Positions 1 through 9,538 of a stretch of DNA of 64,000 nucleotides are shown piece after piece. The DNA lies in NCBI RefSeq assembly GCF_028683135.1, contig NZ_JAJUBB010000017.1, forward strand, positions 51,948 through 115,947. The letters run 5' to 3'. The DNA comes from Enterovibrio qingdaonensis. GTDB taxonomy: Bacteria; Pseudomonadota; Gammaproteobacteria; Enterobacterales; Vibrionaceae. The position numbers were made by a program, and so were the translations under genes. Every line of letters begins with the position of its first letter. Position 1 is the first letter of the stretch. The notes under the pieces are model-generated. The model was not told the DNA's origin. It did not search any database and saw nothing but the letters and a program-made list of their open reading frames with translations.

Positions 1-938
1 GCTGGATCGAAGCGCTTGCGGGTTTCCTCAATCGCGCTGAAGTCCATCGTGACATCAACTTGCGCGGTGTAGTTACCTAGGCCAAGAACGGGGATCAGGA
101 TGGAGTCAATTTTTTCACGCAACGCTTGTTCTTGTTTGCGCTCTAACTCGTATTCTTTTCGGCGTTGCGACGTCATCGGGTCTTCACTGCCCGAGCTTAA
201 TAGTCGTCCGTGTTGATCCGTAACAGTCACACGCGAGGTCTTCAGGCTAGGCACTGCTGAAGCGACCATGTCTACGATGGAGTCAACCTCTTCTTGGCCC
301 AATTGGGTGTTACCCCTGACCGTCAAGAAAACCGTCGCAGAGGCCTCTTGATTGTGACGAACAAAAACACTTTGTTTTGGCATTGCCAGCAACACGCGGG
401 CCTTGCTGACGGCACGAATTTTCTCAATAGCGGCAGCAAGTTGACGCTCGCGACTCAGCTTCAATCGTTCACGTTCAAGTTGTTGGGAAACGCCAAAGCC
501 CATGTCTTCGAGAAGGATATCATCACCTTCTTCGCGCGCTGAGTTCAGCCCTGCACGGCTAAGATTGAGCTTAATGGTTGAGTATTCTTTGACAGGCACG
601 CGAATGGTATTCCCATCAAGCGCGTATTCGATTTTTTGTTGATCTAGGTGGTCAAGAACCGGGATCAACTCTTCTGTTTCGTATGTGCCCAGTGGACGCA
701 TCTCGGGTTCTTGCACCCAGACAAATAACAGCGCAATAAGGGATACACAAATGGCAACCGCTGCTACTAATATGACCTGACGCGCAATGTCCATGCCGCC
801 CAACACCCCTGAAGATGGCGTAACGTCTCTTTCCATCAAGTCAGGATCGGACATCGCACCCCCGCCATCTGAAGCGATAGGCAGAGCCGATGCATTGTCT
901 GCTAAGGCTAATTGCGTGTTATCAGTGTCTTCTGCCAC
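1..938 (-). CDS. fliF: Flagellar MS-ring protein FliF (5' part only, runs off the window)
   Basis: FliF forms the inner-membrane MS ring on which the flagellar rod and C-ring are built. About 312 N-terminal residues are visible; the rest lies before base 1. The reading frame gives an acidic N-terminal tail, one membrane segment (about residues 55-75), then the conserved FliF region with PLGTYETEE, LSRAGLN and EERKQEQALREK-like stretches. I place the start at a GTG at 938, because Vibrio FliF proteins have a 40-60 residue tail before the first membrane helix; an in-frame ATG at 854 is the alternative and the ribosome site before the GTG is weak. It lies 15 bases downstream of fliE and is presumably co-transcribed with it from the sigma-54-type promoter at 1338-1355. 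Confidence 0.93.
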   Translation of the reverse strand, partial: MAEDTDNTQLALADNASALPIASDGGGAMSDPDLMERDVTPSSGVLGGMDIARQVILVAAVAICVSLIALLFVWVQEPEMRPLGTYETEELIPVLDHLDQQKIEYALDGNTIRVPVKEYSTIKLNLSRAGLNSAREEGDDILLEDMGFGVSQQLERERLKLSRERQLAAAIEKIRAVSKARVLLAMPKQSVFVRHNQEASATVFLTVRGNTQLGQEEVDSIVDMVASAVPSLKTSRVTVTDQHGRLLSSGSEDPMTSQRRKEYELERKQEQALREKIDSILIPVLGLGNYTAQVDVTMDFSAIEETRKRFDP

Positions 939-953
939 GAGCTAGTACCTACA

Positions 954-1265
954 TTAAACTGGCATGTTCATTAGTTCTTTGTACGCTTCAACCAGCTTAT
1001 TACGTGTTTGAATAGTCGCTTCAAAAGCAACGCTGGACTTGTTACGTGCGATCATCACATCAGACAAGCTCACACTTCGATCTCCCTGATCAAAACGCGT
1101 TTGCAGATCACCTGATGCTTTCTGTAATCCGTTTACTGAGTTGATTGCGCCGGAAAGGAGTTCACCGAAATCTTGGGACACTTGCTGACCGGTTGCGGTA
1201 CGCGCTGTGTTTTGCGCCTCCAGTGCCATCGTCTGCATTTCATGCTGCATTGCATTAATTTTCAT
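954..1265 (-). CDS. fliE: Flagellar hook-basal body complex protein FliE
   Basis: FliE is the small junction protein between the MS ring and the proximal rod and is exported by the flagellar type III apparatus. The 103-residue length is typical, and the C-terminal half carries the family pattern SLSDVMIARNKSSVAFEATI followed by a short ending with NKLVEAYKELMNMPV. ATG start at 1265. It is the first gene of the fliE-fliF block, separated from flrC by a 205-base gap containing a hairpin (1412-1440) and a sigma-54-type promoter. This matches Vibrio, where fliE begins a FlrC-dependent operon. Confidence 0.96.
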   Translation of the reverse strand: MKINAMQHEMQTMALEAQNTARTATGQQVSQDFGELLSGAINSVNGLQKASGDLQTRFDQGDRSVSLSDVMIARNKSSVAFEATIQTRNKLVEAYKELMNMPV

Positions 1266-1337
1266 GGGTCGTCCTTACTGTCAAAACTTTGGCAACTCGC
1301 ACCATTTCTGGCTCTTAGGCTTATCTGGTTACTATTT

Positions 1338-1355
1338 ATGCAATTAGCAAGCCAA
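1338..1355 (-). promoter_or_regulatory. Sigma-54-type promoter for fliE-fliF
   Basis: Read on the minus strand, TTGGCTTGCTAATTGCAT matches the sigma-54 pattern TTGGCACG-N4-TTGCA, with GG (1352-1353) and GC (1340-1341) exactly ten bases apart. The expected start of transcription is near 1328, about 60 bases before the fliE ATG. In Vibrio such promoters are activated by phosphorylated FlrC. Confidence 0.75.
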
Positions 1356-1411
1356 CAATTATAACGCACTAAGACGATAAAAAGCAGCCTATAACGACGC
1401 TCTAGGAAGAA

Positions 1412-1440
1412 GTGATGACTCGATTTATCTGAGTCATCAC
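1412..1440. terminator. Hairpin between flrC and fliE
   Basis: A perfect 10-bp inverted repeat (GTGATGACTC / GAGTCATCAC) with a 9-base loop lies 31 bases past the flrC stop. On the minus strand it is followed by a pyrimidine-rich but not all-T tail (TTCTTCC), so it may terminate or only slow flrBC transcription, or protect the transcript end. It lies upstream of the fliE promoter. Confidence 0.5.
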
Positions 1441-1470
1441 ACAATGCGCCATACGTTTAAAGGTGAAAGG

Positions 1471-2874
1471 TTATTGAGGAATATCGATGCCCGCGTCGCG
1501 CATTTTGGCAAGCTTGTAGCGCAACGTTCGAGGACTGATCCCTAACCGCTCTGCCACATCTTTACGTCGCCCTTCACACGCACGGATGGTGTCGAGAATG
1601 ATTGCAAACTCTTGCTCGCGAAGTTCTCCGCCAAGACTCTCTGATGCTGCCACATTCGAAACTTTCGATGGCATCGCTTGTGGCTGAATTTGTGGCGTCG
1701 CAACATCAACATTTGATACCAGTGACTGCAAACTGCCCGCATCTTGCCAATCAAGACCTTCGAGCAGTATGTCTCCTGCCGCGATAGTCCCTTGCTGGCA
1801 AAGGATCAGCGCACGTTGCATCACATTGTCCAATTCACGAACATTACCTGGCCATGGATATTGAAGAAGCTTTTGTGAAGCTTGCTCATCAAGCTCAGGC
1901 GTTCCATGGCCCATTTTACTGCAATGACGCTGAAGTAAATGTTTCGCTAACGGGATGATATCTCCAGGTCTTTCGCACAGTGGCAACCAAGAGATTGGGA
2001 AAACGTTGAGACGGTAATAGAGATCTTCTCGGAAGTTGCCTTCCTCGACATACTGGCGAAGATCGCGGTTACTGGTTGCCAATACACGAACATCTAACTT
2101 AATGCTCTTGCGGCTGCCCAAACGTTCAACTTCCCGCTCTTGGAGCACGCGAAGTAATTTCGCTTGCAGCGATAAATCCATCTCACTGATTTCATCGAGA
2201 AGAATGGTGCCGCCCTGCGCTTGTTCAAACTTACCAGGACACGCTTGTACCGCCCCTGTGAATGCCCCTTTCTCGTAACCAAAAAGTGTAGCTTCGAGCA
2301 TGTTTTCGGGAATGGCGGCGCAGTTGATTGCGATAAACGGGCCATCTACACGGAGAGACTGGCGGTGAATGTGTCGAGCCATGACTTCTTTACCTGAGCC
2401 ACTTGGCCCCAAAATCATGACGTTAGCATCCGTTTTCGCCACTTTGTCTGCAAGCGCAATCAGAGCATGACTTTTAGGATCAGCAACAATGGCATCAGTG
2501 TTTTCCGTTTTAACCGGCGCATAGCGGCTGATCATATTAAGTAAAACTTCTGGCGCGAATGGCTTAGCCATGTAATCCACTGCGCCTTCTTTCATTGCTG
2601 CAACTGCATCTTGAATGTTCGCGTACGCGGTCATCAAAAGCACAGGTAACTTAGGATAATTTAGTTTTAGGTTTCTTAGCAGCCCCAAGCCGTCCATGCC
2701 TGCCATCTGAACATCAGAAACGACAATGTCGACTGATTCATTCTTCAAGATAAGCAATGCTTGTTCAGCACTGTCTGCTTCCACCCATTGGTAACCCGCC
2801 AATGCCAGAGTGTCGACTAACGCTTCGCGCAAGCCTTCATCATCTTCAACAATCAATACTTTGCTCTGGTTCAT
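1471..2874 (-). CDS. flrC: Sigma-54-dependent flagellar response regulator FlrC
   Basis: FlrC is the NtrC-type activator that, once phosphorylated by FlrB, turns on class III flagellar promoters with RpoN. The 467 residues read: receiver domain (1-120) with acidic pair EDDE at 10-13, phospho-acceptor Asp54 and Lys near 104; AAA+ domain with Walker A GPSGSGKE (156-163), the sigma-54-contacting GAFTGA loop (203-208) and Walker B LLDE (225-228); and a C-terminal Fis-type helix-turn-helix (RKDVAERLGISPRTLRYKLAKM). Its ATG overlaps the flrB stop by one base (TAATG), so translation is coupled. Confidence 0.95.
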   Translation of the reverse strand: MNQSKVLIVEDDEGLREALVDTLALAGYQWVEADSAEQALLILKNESVDIVVSDVQMAGMDGLGLLRNLKLNYPKLPVLLMTAYANIQDAVAAMKEGAVDYMAKPFAPEVLLNMISRYAPVKTENTDAIVADPKSHALIALADKVAKTDANVMILGPSGSGKEVMARHIHRQSLRVDGPFIAINCAAIPENMLEATLFGYEKGAFTGAVQACPGKFEQAQGGTILLDEISEMDLSLQAKLLRVLQEREVERLGSRKSIKLDVRVLATSNRDLRQYVEEGNFREDLYYRLNVFPISWLPLCERPGDIIPLAKHLLQRHCSKMGHGTPELDEQASQKLLQYPWPGNVRELDNVMQRALILCQQGTIAAGDILLEGLDWQDAGSLQSLVSNVDVATPQIQPQAMPSKVSNVAASESLGGELREQEFAIILDTIRACEGRRKDVAERLGISPRTLRYKLAKMRDAGIDIPQ

Positions 2875-3920
2875 TATGCTTCTCCTGATACCTTGTCTCG
2901 TACAGCATCGCTATTGTTTGCCAGCGGCAAACTGAGAGTAAAACACGCGCCTTGGCCCGGCTTTGATTGCAATGTCAGTCTGCCTTTGTGCGCATGACTA
3001 ACCATTTGTACAACAGCAAGACCAAGGCCTGTTCCTTGCTGTCGGGTGGTAAAGAAAGGCTCTAAGATCTTACTTTGCAGTTCTTCCGCTATGCCTGGCC
3101 CGTTGTCGGCAACGGACAGAAACAGTTGATCGCCGATGGCTCGTGCATCAACGACAACCTTGCTGTTTTTACCGGAGACTTGAATAGCATTAATGACAAG
3201 GTTCGACAGTGCACTTGCCAACGCATTGACGTTCCCAAGCAAAGTGTGTGATTCATTGTCACAATTGATTTCGAAGTCGATATTTTGACTGTTAACAAGT
3301 GCCTCAACCATGGGCTCAAATTCATTCAGCAAATGCTCTAACGTGAATTTGTCGACGACTTTGTTGTCTCCCCCCTTGGCAAACAACAGCATATCATTCA
3401 CTTGTTTTTCAAGGTCATGCAACCTGTCCACCAGCTTCATCTGAAAGCGCTGTCGGGTTGGTTGATTGAGGTTCGGTGCACCGAGGTTTGCCGCATAAAG
3501 CAGCGCACTCGATAAAGGCGTCCTTACCTGATGTGCTAACGATGCCACCATTTTACCCAATGACGACAGTCGCTGGAGATCGCTCACACGTGACTGCAGT
3601 AGACGGGTTTCCGTCATATCAGTGATAAGGATGAGCTGGCCCGACTCAGACGCAGAGATCGCCAGCTTCACTTTTCTGCCGTCTCTTAATGACACTTCGT
3701 GACCGTCGTCTTCTCGCGGTGAAAACGCACGGTTAATCACGTCAACCCAACGGATGCTTTCCAGCGGTTCCCCTAACAGGCGATACGCTTCTGGGTTGGC
3801 CTCTGCAACTTTCCCGAATGGGTCCAGCAATATAACGCCAGCAGGCATTACATCCAGAACTTGCTTATAGCGGAGAAGTTGCTGGTCCATTGTTCCCAGC
3901 GGTGAGTCGTTGGCTTCCAT
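2874..3920 (-). CDS. flrB: Flagellar sensor histidine kinase FlrB
   Basis: FlrB is the cytoplasmic kinase partner of FlrC. The 348-residue protein has a PAS-like N-terminal region (about 15-105), a dimerisation/phospho-acceptor helix with LAHQVRTPLSS (His130 as predicted phosphorylation site), and a C-terminal HATPase domain with an N box around NLVINAIQ, DNGPGI and GTGLGLAVV glycine boxes. No membrane segment is present, as in other FlrB/FleS proteins. It precedes and overlaps flrC. A sigma-54-type promoter at 3965-3982 fits the known control of flrBC by FlrA. Confidence 0.94.
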   Translation of the reverse strand: MEANDSPLGTMDQQLLRYKQVLDVMPAGVILLDPFGKVAEANPEAYRLLGEPLESIRWVDVINRAFSPREDDGHEVSLRDGRKVKLAISASESGQLILITDMTETRLLQSRVSDLQRLSSLGKMVASLAHQVRTPLSSALLYAANLGAPNLNQPTRQRFQMKLVDRLHDLEKQVNDMLLFAKGGDNKVVDKFTLEHLLNEFEPMVEALVNSQNIDFEINCDNESHTLLGNVNALASALSNLVINAIQVSGKNSKVVVDARAIGDQLFLSVADNGPGIAEELQSKILEPFFTTRQQGTGLGLAVVQMVSHAHKGRLTLQSKPGQGACFTLSLPLANNSDAVRDKVSGEA

Positions 3921-3964
3921 TGTCGTTTGCTTTTGACCTAGTCGATTCGATACTAAGCCAGTAT

Positions 3965-3982
3965 TAGCAGATAATGTGCCAA
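3965..3982 (-). promoter_or_regulatory. Sigma-54-type promoter for flrB-flrC
   Basis: The minus strand reads TTGGCACATTATCTGCT: GG at 3979-3980 and GC at 3966-3967 with ten bases between, a close match to the sigma-54 consensus. Transcription would start near 3954, leaving a leader of about 34 bases before flrB. It lies downstream of the flrA terminator, so flrBC is a separate unit, as in V. cholerae where FlrA activates it. Confidence 0.75.
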
Positions 3983-4024
3983 CAATTAACCATTAAAATT
4001 CAATATGTTAACCGAAGACACAAT

Positions 4025-4062
4025 AAAAAAAGCGAAGTCATTTTTTTGACTTCGCTTTTTTT
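4025..4062. terminator. Bidirectional rho-independent terminator after flrA
   Basis: A 9-bp stem, GCGAAGTCA (4032-4040) and TGACTTCGC (4047-4055), is flanked by A7 on one side and T7 on the other, giving a U-tract on the minus-strand transcript after the flrA stop. Confidence 0.88.
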
Positions 4063-4081
4063 CTGGGAAAAGATCCTGCGA

Positions 4082-5557
4082 TTAGGCAATATCTTCTTTG
4101 TTCAATCCGTACTTTCTCATCTTCTCGACGAGTGTGGTTCTGCGCATGCCCAACATGTCTGCTGCACGTGCCACGATACCGACTTGTGCTTCGAGTGCCT
4201 GACGGATCATGTCGACTTCTAAATCTGCCAACATTGCTTTTAAATCAACACCTTCTGGCGGAAGACCTGTCGTAACAGGATTGCTAAAGCCTGGCATATC
4301 TTCTTCCGGTTCATCCATTGCGAAAACTGCATGCAGAGCTTCGCGCTCCAACTCCTCAGCATCTTCATAATGATTAAACACTTCAGGCTGAAACTCAGGA
4401 ATATCGCTATAACGATATTTTTTTGGCAGTCGATTAACGTCAACCATTTGTCCCGGATACAAAATCACCAAGCGCTCGATCAAGTTTGCCAATTCACGTA
4501 CGTTTCCTGGCCACTCATGCTCCATAAGCGAAGATATTGCACGAGGTGTAAGGTGAACTTGATTTCCGCCTTCTGCTTCCAAACGCGCCATGAGCTCTTG
4601 GATTAAAAGCGGTGTATCTTCAATACGCTCTCTTAGTGCAGGCATTTCAATTGGGAAAACGTTGAGTCGATAAAACAGATCTTCTCGGAAAGAACCATTT
4701 TCTATCATGACATCAAGATTTCGGTGAGTCGCAGCCACGACACGAACGTTTGCTTGAATCGTCTTATTGCCGCCGACACGCTCAAAACAACGCTCTTGAA
4801 GCACGCGCAACAACTTAACCTGCATTGGCTGTGGCATATCACCGATTTCATCAAGAAATAGCGTGCCACCTTCTGCAAGCTCGAAGCGCCCCTTACGCGA
4901 AGAAATCGCACCGGTAAACGCCCCCTTTTCATGACCGAACAATTCACTTTCTAAAAGTTCTGGTGGAATCGCGCCGCAATTAACTGGAACAAATGGGCCT
5001 TTTCCACGCTGAGAATGATAGTGAATATTTCGAGCGACAACTTCTTTACCGGTACCAGACTCGCCAAGAATCAATACACTGGCGTCTGTACCTGCGACTT
5101 GTTCAATCAAATGACGAACTTCGCTTATTGCATCGCTGCGACCGACCATGCTTCGGAATAGCGTATTTTTTCGACTAAGTTGTGGAATATTAAATGCGTG
5201 CTTGCCGGAGAATTCCTGACAATGGCGAAGTGCATCTGCCATTTGTGGATAATTTAACGGCAATTCAAGTTCGCCAACAAAATTTGGCAAACCTGATAAA
5301 TCTGTTTTGTGTTTAGACAGTGCAATAACCGGGATGTGGTTATTTATTGCCAGGCTATCAAGAACCTGAGACAGTCTTTGGGGTGAATGAATATTACCCA
5401 GAAAACAAGCCCCCTCTGCTTGCTTCCAGTGCGAATCGTTTAGCTCAATGGTTGAACATAGCAGGTATTGCTCACCAATAAACTCCAAGATAACGCCTAA
5501 ATCGTGACGAAATTTTTCATCATCCTCGATAACAAGAATCTTCGTTAAACCTTGCAT
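4082..5557 (-). CDS. flrA: Sigma-54-dependent master flagellar activator FlrA
   Basis: FlrA (FleQ family) is the top regulator of the polar flagellar cascade and binds c-di-GMP in related species. The 491 residues show a degenerate receiver-like domain (1-120; the phospho-Asp position reads CFLGN, so it is not a normal phospho-receiver), an AAA+ domain with Walker A GESGTGKE (165-172), GAFTGA (212-217), Walker B FLDE (234-237), and a C-terminal Fis-type helix-turn-helix ([18 protein letters not shown]). It stands alone: 171 bases separate it from fliS and a strong terminator follows. I saw no sigma-54 element upstream, in line with a sigma-70 promoter for this class I gene. Confidence 0.95.
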   Translation of the reverse strand: MQGLTKILVIEDDEKFRHDLGVILEFIGEQYLLCSTIELNDSHWKQAEGACFLGNIHSPQRLSQVLDSLAINNHIPVIALSKHKTDLSGLPNFVGELELPLNYPQMADALRHCQEFSGKHAFNIPQLSRKNTLFRSMVGRSDAISEVRHLIEQVAGTDASVLILGESGTGKEVVARNIHYHSQRGKGPFVPVNCGAIPPELLESELFGHEKGAFTGAISSRKGRFELAEGGTLFLDEIGDMPQPMQVKLLRVLQERCFERVGGNKTIQANVRVVAATHRNLDVMIENGSFREDLFYRLNVFPIEMPALRERIEDTPLLIQELMARLEAEGGNQVHLTPRAISSLMEHEWPGNVRELANLIERLVILYPGQMVDVNRLPKKYRYSDIPEFQPEVFNHYEDAEELEREALHAVFAMDEPEEDMPGFSNPVTTGLPPEGVDLKAMLADLEVDMIRQALEAQVGIVARAADMLGMRRTTLVEKMRKYGLNKEDIA

Positions 5558-5728
5558 GTGTGAGATATATCTGCCCCAAAACCATCTTTATCGTCCACGC
5601 AATGATACCGCTGACGACAGAATAATCCAGCTATTGTAATAGTTGAATGTTATATAGCAACCAGAGACACAATAAAGCTGTGACTCCGGTGCCAAGACAG
5701 ATCAAATTGTAGTGAATCCTGAGGGGAA

Positions 5729-6133
5729 TTATGCGTCTGCTTGAGTGATATTGTGATATTCGGCGGGTATTTGATCCCACGCTGATTTAATTTCGCGCAA
5801 AATATCAATCACATCATCGATTGGTGCATCGAGATTATCGCGATTCGCCATCGTAACTTGTCGGATCATAAAATCATAAAGCGCATCAAGGTTGGTCGCA
5901 ATTTCGCCACCATCTTCCATCGACAAACACGTTCTTAGGCTAATGATAATATCAAGAGCTTTACCCAAACGTTCGCCTTTGACGGCAATATCGCCCTGCA
6001 GCATCGCTGCCTTGCCTTGAATTAGACGCTCAATTGCGCCTGCCATCAGCATTTGAATCACTTTGTGTGGTGATGCTGCAGATAACTGGCTATCAACCGA
6101 CACTTTTTTGTAGGCCTGAAGTGACCCTCTCAT
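5729..6133 (-). CDS. fliS: Flagellin export chaperone FliS (FlaJ)
   Basis: FliS binds the C-terminal disordered region of flagellin in the cytoplasm and delivers it to the export gate. The 134 residues begin MRGSLQAYKKVSVDSQL and contain the helical core LMAGAIERLIQGKAAM, typical of the family. An upstream in-frame GTG at 6145 would add four residues, but GAGGAAAGG sits directly before the ATG at 6133, so I choose the ATG. It follows flaI closely, at the end of the flagellin-flaG-fliD-flaI-fliS run. Confidence 0.94.
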   Translation of the reverse strand: MRGSLQAYKKVSVDSQLSAASPHKVIQMLMAGAIERLIQGKAAMLQGDIAVKGERLGKALDIIISLRTCLSMEDGGEIATNLDALYDFMIRQVTMANRDNLDAPIDDVIDILREIKSAWDQIPAEYHNITQADA

Positions 6134-6145
6134 ACCTTTCCTCAC

Positions 6146-6436
6146 CTACTCGAATTTTTTATAAATTTGCACTGACTTACGCCCTTTAATAAGGTGACTG
6201 GCCTGAGCTGCAGTACGATCACGATGATTCTTAATCACATTAACAAGATGACGGGTTCGCTGCATTGCGATCCCCCAAGCCTCTTGTTCAGGCTTCTCCG
6301 GCAAATTCGTGATCTCTGCCAGACATTCCTTTCTTTCATTCAATAACCGTGCCATGTCATCAAGATTTACCTCTTCATGACCTAGTACAGCTAATAATTG
6401 TTCGTCTATGCGTTGCAGCTCAGCAAGGTTCGACAT
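6146..6436 (-). CDS. flaI: FlaI / FliT-like flagellar chaperone
   Basis: A 96-residue, highly charged, predicted helical protein located between fliD and fliS. That position is occupied by flaI in the V. parahaemolyticus and V. cholerae polar clusters and by the FliD chaperone FliT in enterics. No catalytic motif is visible. By position and size it probably binds FliD or late export components; this function is inferred from context, not from a residue motif. Nine bases separate it from fliD, and its stop is close to the fliS ribosome site. Confidence 0.75.
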   Translation of the reverse strand: MSNLAELQRIDEQLLAVLGHEEVNLDDMARLLNERKECLAEITNLPEKPEQEAWGIAMQRTRHLVNVIKNHRDRTAAQASHLIKGRKSVQIYKKFE

Positions 6437-6445
6437 TGTTCACCC

Positions 6446-7813
6446 TTAGGCTGGCATGATATTCATCATCGCAGATAGCTGACCTTGCATCTCTGCCATT
6501 GCGTTATCCATGGCAGAAAACTGTTTCAATGTCCGATTTTCTAAATCTTCCATTCTACGATCCAGCTTCTCTTGCTCGTCTTGTAAACGTGTTCTCTGCT
6601 CACCAAGGCTCGACTCTCTATTTCGAATCGCCCCACCAGCTCCAGTGAAATTTTGAACAACTTCTTCAATTTTGCGGGCGAAACCTTGGTTACCACCAAA
6701 GAACCCTTCTAGCGCAGAGAAGTTTTGCTTTAACTGCCTATCCATCATGGAATGATTGATTTCCAATCGACCTTCCATGGTGGTGGCAATGCCCAACTCA
6801 CTTAATGTTTTCAGCGAATCAGACGCACCCTCAATCGGTGTCGTAAACAATGTGCGCATTTGACTGACTGCGGATCGTATCACCGTATCGCCAATTAAAG
6901 GCCCACCTTGTTGGGTATCAGGGTCATACTTAGACAGGGCTTTGGTGACTTGGTAAAACGCATTGTACGCATCGACAAATTCTTCCATTGCCGCTTTTAC
7001 CGTCGCTCTGTCTTCATCCACCTTAACGGTAACCGGACCAGATTCCACCGTTGTCAGCTTAGACACCGAAATATCAACGCCACGAATTGCATCAGAGAAT
7101 GAATTCGAGTCACTCGAGACAGATGCCAAACCATCAATCAAAATGCGAGCATCTTTTGCTACCTGCATTTCGTTCATATTGTTCGTAGGACTGACCGGGT
7201 CGTAAGCAAGAGCCTCTAAGGGGCTACCAGGTAAAGCCGCTACACCAATACTAATCTGGTTCTTTTCACCCGTTTTGTCACCACTGAAGATCAATCGTGC
7301 GCCACTATCATCATTAATGACCGAGGCTTGAATACCGGGGTTGGAAGGATGCGCATTGATCGTTCGAACAATATCAAGCAAAGAACTTTTGTCCTGCTCA
7401 ATATCAATGGTGGCTGAGCGACCACCTAGATTCAGCGTCAGTTGTCCTGCACCAAAATCCTCATCAGCATCTAAGCCTTCGGAAACCAGCTTGTGGGACT
7501 GTGCGAGTTGTTGAACATCGATGGAATAAACGCCAGTTGCGGCAAGGTGGGTAGCGGATGCAGAGACGGTTTCTTCATTACTAGAAACCGTACTCCGCGC
7601 CGCGAAGGTATTGTCACGACGAAAGTCATACATCAAATCTTTCATCGTATTGAGGGAAGTTTTGAGCCTACCGTAAGCACTGATGTTAGTTTCAACATCA
7701 TTCATGTTCTTAACGATACGCTCTTGTTTGGGCGCGCGCTCTGCCTCAACAATTTTGTTGACCATGGAAGTAATATCCATGCCACTGCCAAGGCCCGTTG
7801 CACTCAAACCCAT
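6446..7813 (-). CDS. fliD: Flagellar filament cap protein FliD (HAP2, FlaH)
   Basis: FliD forms the cap at the filament tip under which flagellin monomers fold into place. The 455 residues start with the family N-terminus GLSATGLGSGMDITSMVNKIVEAERAP (read in two parts), have the central FliD domains with IRGVDISVSKLT, and end in a coiled-coil-rich C-terminal region (RTRLQDEQEKLDRRMEDLENR). Length is in the normal range. It is co-directional with flaG upstream (16-base gap) and flaI downstream, so it is probably expressed with the flagellin unit. Confidence 0.95.
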   Translation of the reverse strand: MGLSATGLGSGMDITSMVNKIVEAERAPKQERIVKNMNDVETNISAYGRLKTSLNTMKDLMYDFRRDNTFAARSTVSSNEETVSASATHLAATGVYSIDVQQLAQSHKLVSEGLDADEDFGAGQLTLNLGGRSATIDIEQDKSSLLDIVRTINAHPSNPGIQASVINDDSGARLIFSGDKTGEKNQISIGVAALPGSPLEALAYDPVSPTNNMNEMQVAKDARILIDGLASVSSDSNSFSDAIRGVDISVSKLTTVESGPVTVKVDEDRATVKAAMEEFVDAYNAFYQVTKALSKYDPDTQQGGPLIGDTVIRSAVSQMRTLFTTPIEGASDSLKTLSELGIATTMEGRLEINHSMMDRQLKQNFSALEGFFGGNQGFARKIEEVVQNFTGAGGAIRNRESSLGEQRTRLQDEQEKLDRRMEDLENRTLKQFSAMDNAMAEMQGQLSAMMNIMPA

Positions 7814-7829
7814 TTTGTCTTCACCTCAG

Positions 7830-8252
7830 TTATACCTTTTCTACAACAAGCCCCCTCGAATGAAGAGACAATTGTTGTGCCAGCTCGAGCATTTCTTTCT
7901 CAGGAATCTGTCGGATAATGTCACCACTACTCATTTCATAAACAGTGACGACGTTTCTTCCAGATGCCTCATCGAGTCGAAACGACAAGCCTTTGTTAAA
8001 GGTAGACACAAACTCATCCAGTCGCTCAACCAGCACCTCGAGCTGTTCTTGCTGCATCTTTCTCGAGTCTTCCAAACGGTTCGCTTGTTCTACTCGACGT
8101 TGAGACAGCTTTTCAACATTCTCTGCCATTCGCTGCTGGTTTGTGATTTCGGGTTGAGTCCCCTCCACAGAACGATTACTGCTAGCAACTTTCGTGCCTG
8201 ACTGTGGAGTCACTTGAGACAGGGATGACGTTGAAACGGATGTTATGTCCAT
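7830..8252 (-). CDS. flaG: Flagellar protein FlaG
   Basis: A 140-residue FlaG-family protein: a Ser/Thr/Gln-rich variable N-terminus, a charged helix, then the conserved C-terminal domain with LSFRLDEASGRNVVTVYE and DIIRQIPEKEMLELAQQL. FlaG proteins influence filament length; the mechanism is not certain. It stands between flagellin and fliD, as in other Vibrio, with a good AGGAGGTGA ribosome site. A hairpin (8277-8303) separates it from the upstream flagellin gene. Confidence 0.92.
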   Translation of the reverse strand: MDITSVSTSSLSQVTPQSGTKVASSNRSVEGTQPEITNQQRMAENVEKLSQRRVEQANRLEDSRKMQQEQLEVLVERLDEFVSTFNKGLSFRLDEASGRNVVTVYEMSSGDIIRQIPEKEMLELAQQLSLHSRGLVVEKV

Positions 8253-8276
8253 TGTTGTTCACCTCCTGTTAGCTGT

Positions 8277-8303
8277 TGACGGTGAGGGGCAAGCTCACCG
8301 TCA
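8277..8303. other. Hairpin in the flagellin-flaG gap
   Basis: A 10-bp inverted repeat (TGACGGTGAG / CTCACCGTCA) with a 7-base loop lies between the proximal flagellin stop and flaG. There is no U-tract after it on the minus strand. It may act as a partial terminator or mRNA-end stabiliser that sets a high flagellin to flaG-fliD ratio; this is inference. Confidence 0.5.
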
Positions 8304-8319
8304 CATGGCTAATTCTCTA

Positions 8320-9459
8320 TTAACCTAACAGGCTCAGTGCAGCTGACGGTGCTTGCTTCGCTTGTGCAAGTATAGACGTACCAGACTGCTGTAGGATCTG
8401 AGATTTAGTGAACTGGGTCGTCTCTTTCGCAAAATCCACATCACGGATTCGGCTGTTAGACGCGCTAACGTTCTCGTTAACGTTGTCCAGGTTAGCAATT
8501 GCGTGGCTTAGACGGTTTTGCTTCGCACCCAACTCTGCACGGTGAGAGTCGATGTATTGCATCGCGTTATCAATCAAACCAACCGCTTTCTGCGCACCAC
8601 CTACGGTACCAACATCAACGTTTTGAATGGTTTCATCAACTTTAGTTGCACCCGAAATACCCAGAGACGCAGCCAGTGCACCCGCAAATGTTACGGTAGA
8701 GCCCGCTGCCGCAACAACTTGTAGTTCGCCGTCTTCAGTTACAGACGCAGACACTTTGCCATCTGCCTGACCGTTAATGTACGTCGCTACTTCTTCCACG
8801 TCATCGCCGCCTTTTGCAGCAATGTTCAGATCCAAAGAGTTGCCATCAGCATCAACCACTTTGATATCCAGTGACGCACCCGCTGTTGCAGTCCAAGCTG
8901 CCATATCACGGCTTGCGGCTACAGACGCTTTGTAGGTTGCACCACCCATTTTGGTTTCGTCAGCACGGATGTTTTTGAATTCCATCATCACGGCTTCACC
9001 GGCGTCAGCACCAATTTGGAATGCTTTCGTGCCGAATGTGCCGTTCAGAAGTTTCGCACCACCGAAAGACGTTGTTTCCGCGATACGGTTCAGTTCGTCT
9101 TGCAGAGCAACAACTTCTTCTTGGATTGCAACACGCTCTTGGTCGCCATTCGCGCCGTTAGCTGATTGCAGAGACAAGTCACGCATACGCTGCAGGATGT
9201 TGGTGGATTCTTCCATCGCACCTTCAGCAGTTTGTGACATTGAGATACCGTCGTTTGCGTTACGAACTGCAACGTCTAGACCACGGCTTTGTGAAATCAA
9301 GCGGTTAGAGATTTGCAGACCTGCTGCATCATCCTTTGCACTGTTGATACGGAAGCCCGAAGACAGGCGCTCCATCGACGCATTCAACGAGTCAGTTGAA
9401 TTGTTCAAGTAGCGCTGAGCGGTCATTGCAGGCACGTTAGTGTTTACTGTAATAGCCAT
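8320..9459 (-). CDS. Flagellin (proximal copy; FlaC-like by position)
   Basis: Structural filament subunit of 379 residues. The N-terminal D0/D1 region ([53 protein letters not shown]) and C-terminal D1/D0 region ([37 protein letters not shown]) are strongly conserved, with a more variable alanine/glycine-rich centre. It is a clear paralogue of the flagellin at 9834-10973. It has a sigma-28-type promoter, unlike the distal copy, so it should be a late FliA-dependent gene. Exported unfolded through the flagellar apparatus with FliS help. Confidence 0.95.
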   Translation of the reverse strand: MAITVNTNVPAMTAQRYLNNSTDSLNASMERLSSGFRINSAKDDAAGLQISNRLISQSRGLDVAVRNANDGISMSQTAEGAMEESTNILQRMRDLSLQSANGANGDQERVAIQEEVVALQDELNRIAETTSFGGAKLLNGTFGTKAFQIGADAGEAVMMEFKNIRADETKMGGATYKASVAASRDMAAWTATAGASLDIKVVDADGNSLDLNIAAKGGDDVEEVATYINGQADGKVSASVTEDGELQVVAAAGSTVTFAGALAASLGISGATKVDETIQNVDVGTVGGAQKAVGLIDNAMQYIDSHRAELGAKQNRLSHAIANLDNVNENVSASNSRIRDVDFAKETTQFTKSQILQQSGTSILAQAKQAPSAALSLLG

Positions 9460-9538
9460 AACTATTCTCCTTTGGTACTAAGTCCGGCTTCCGCCCAGCA
9501 ACCCAGGGAAAACCAGTTATAAATCTCTCACAACCCAT

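Noticed and set aside
1279..1300. TGGTGCGAGTTGCC on the minus strand as a second sigma-54 promoter for fliE
   Set aside because: Spacing between GG and GC is eight, not ten; the site at 1338-1355 fits properly.
1262..1444. 60-codon frame on the minus strand between flrC and fliE
   Set aside because: It covers the hairpin and the sigma-54 promoter and has no ribosome site or protein-like pattern.
3974..4222. Plus-strand frame across the flrA terminator
   Set aside because: It reads through the bidirectional terminator and antisense to the flrA 3' end; composition is not protein-like.
8951..9412. Antisense frame (153 codons) within the proximal flagellin
   Set aside because: Mirrored by a similar antisense frame in the distal flagellin (10321-10638), as expected from shared flagellin sequence, not from selection on a second protein.
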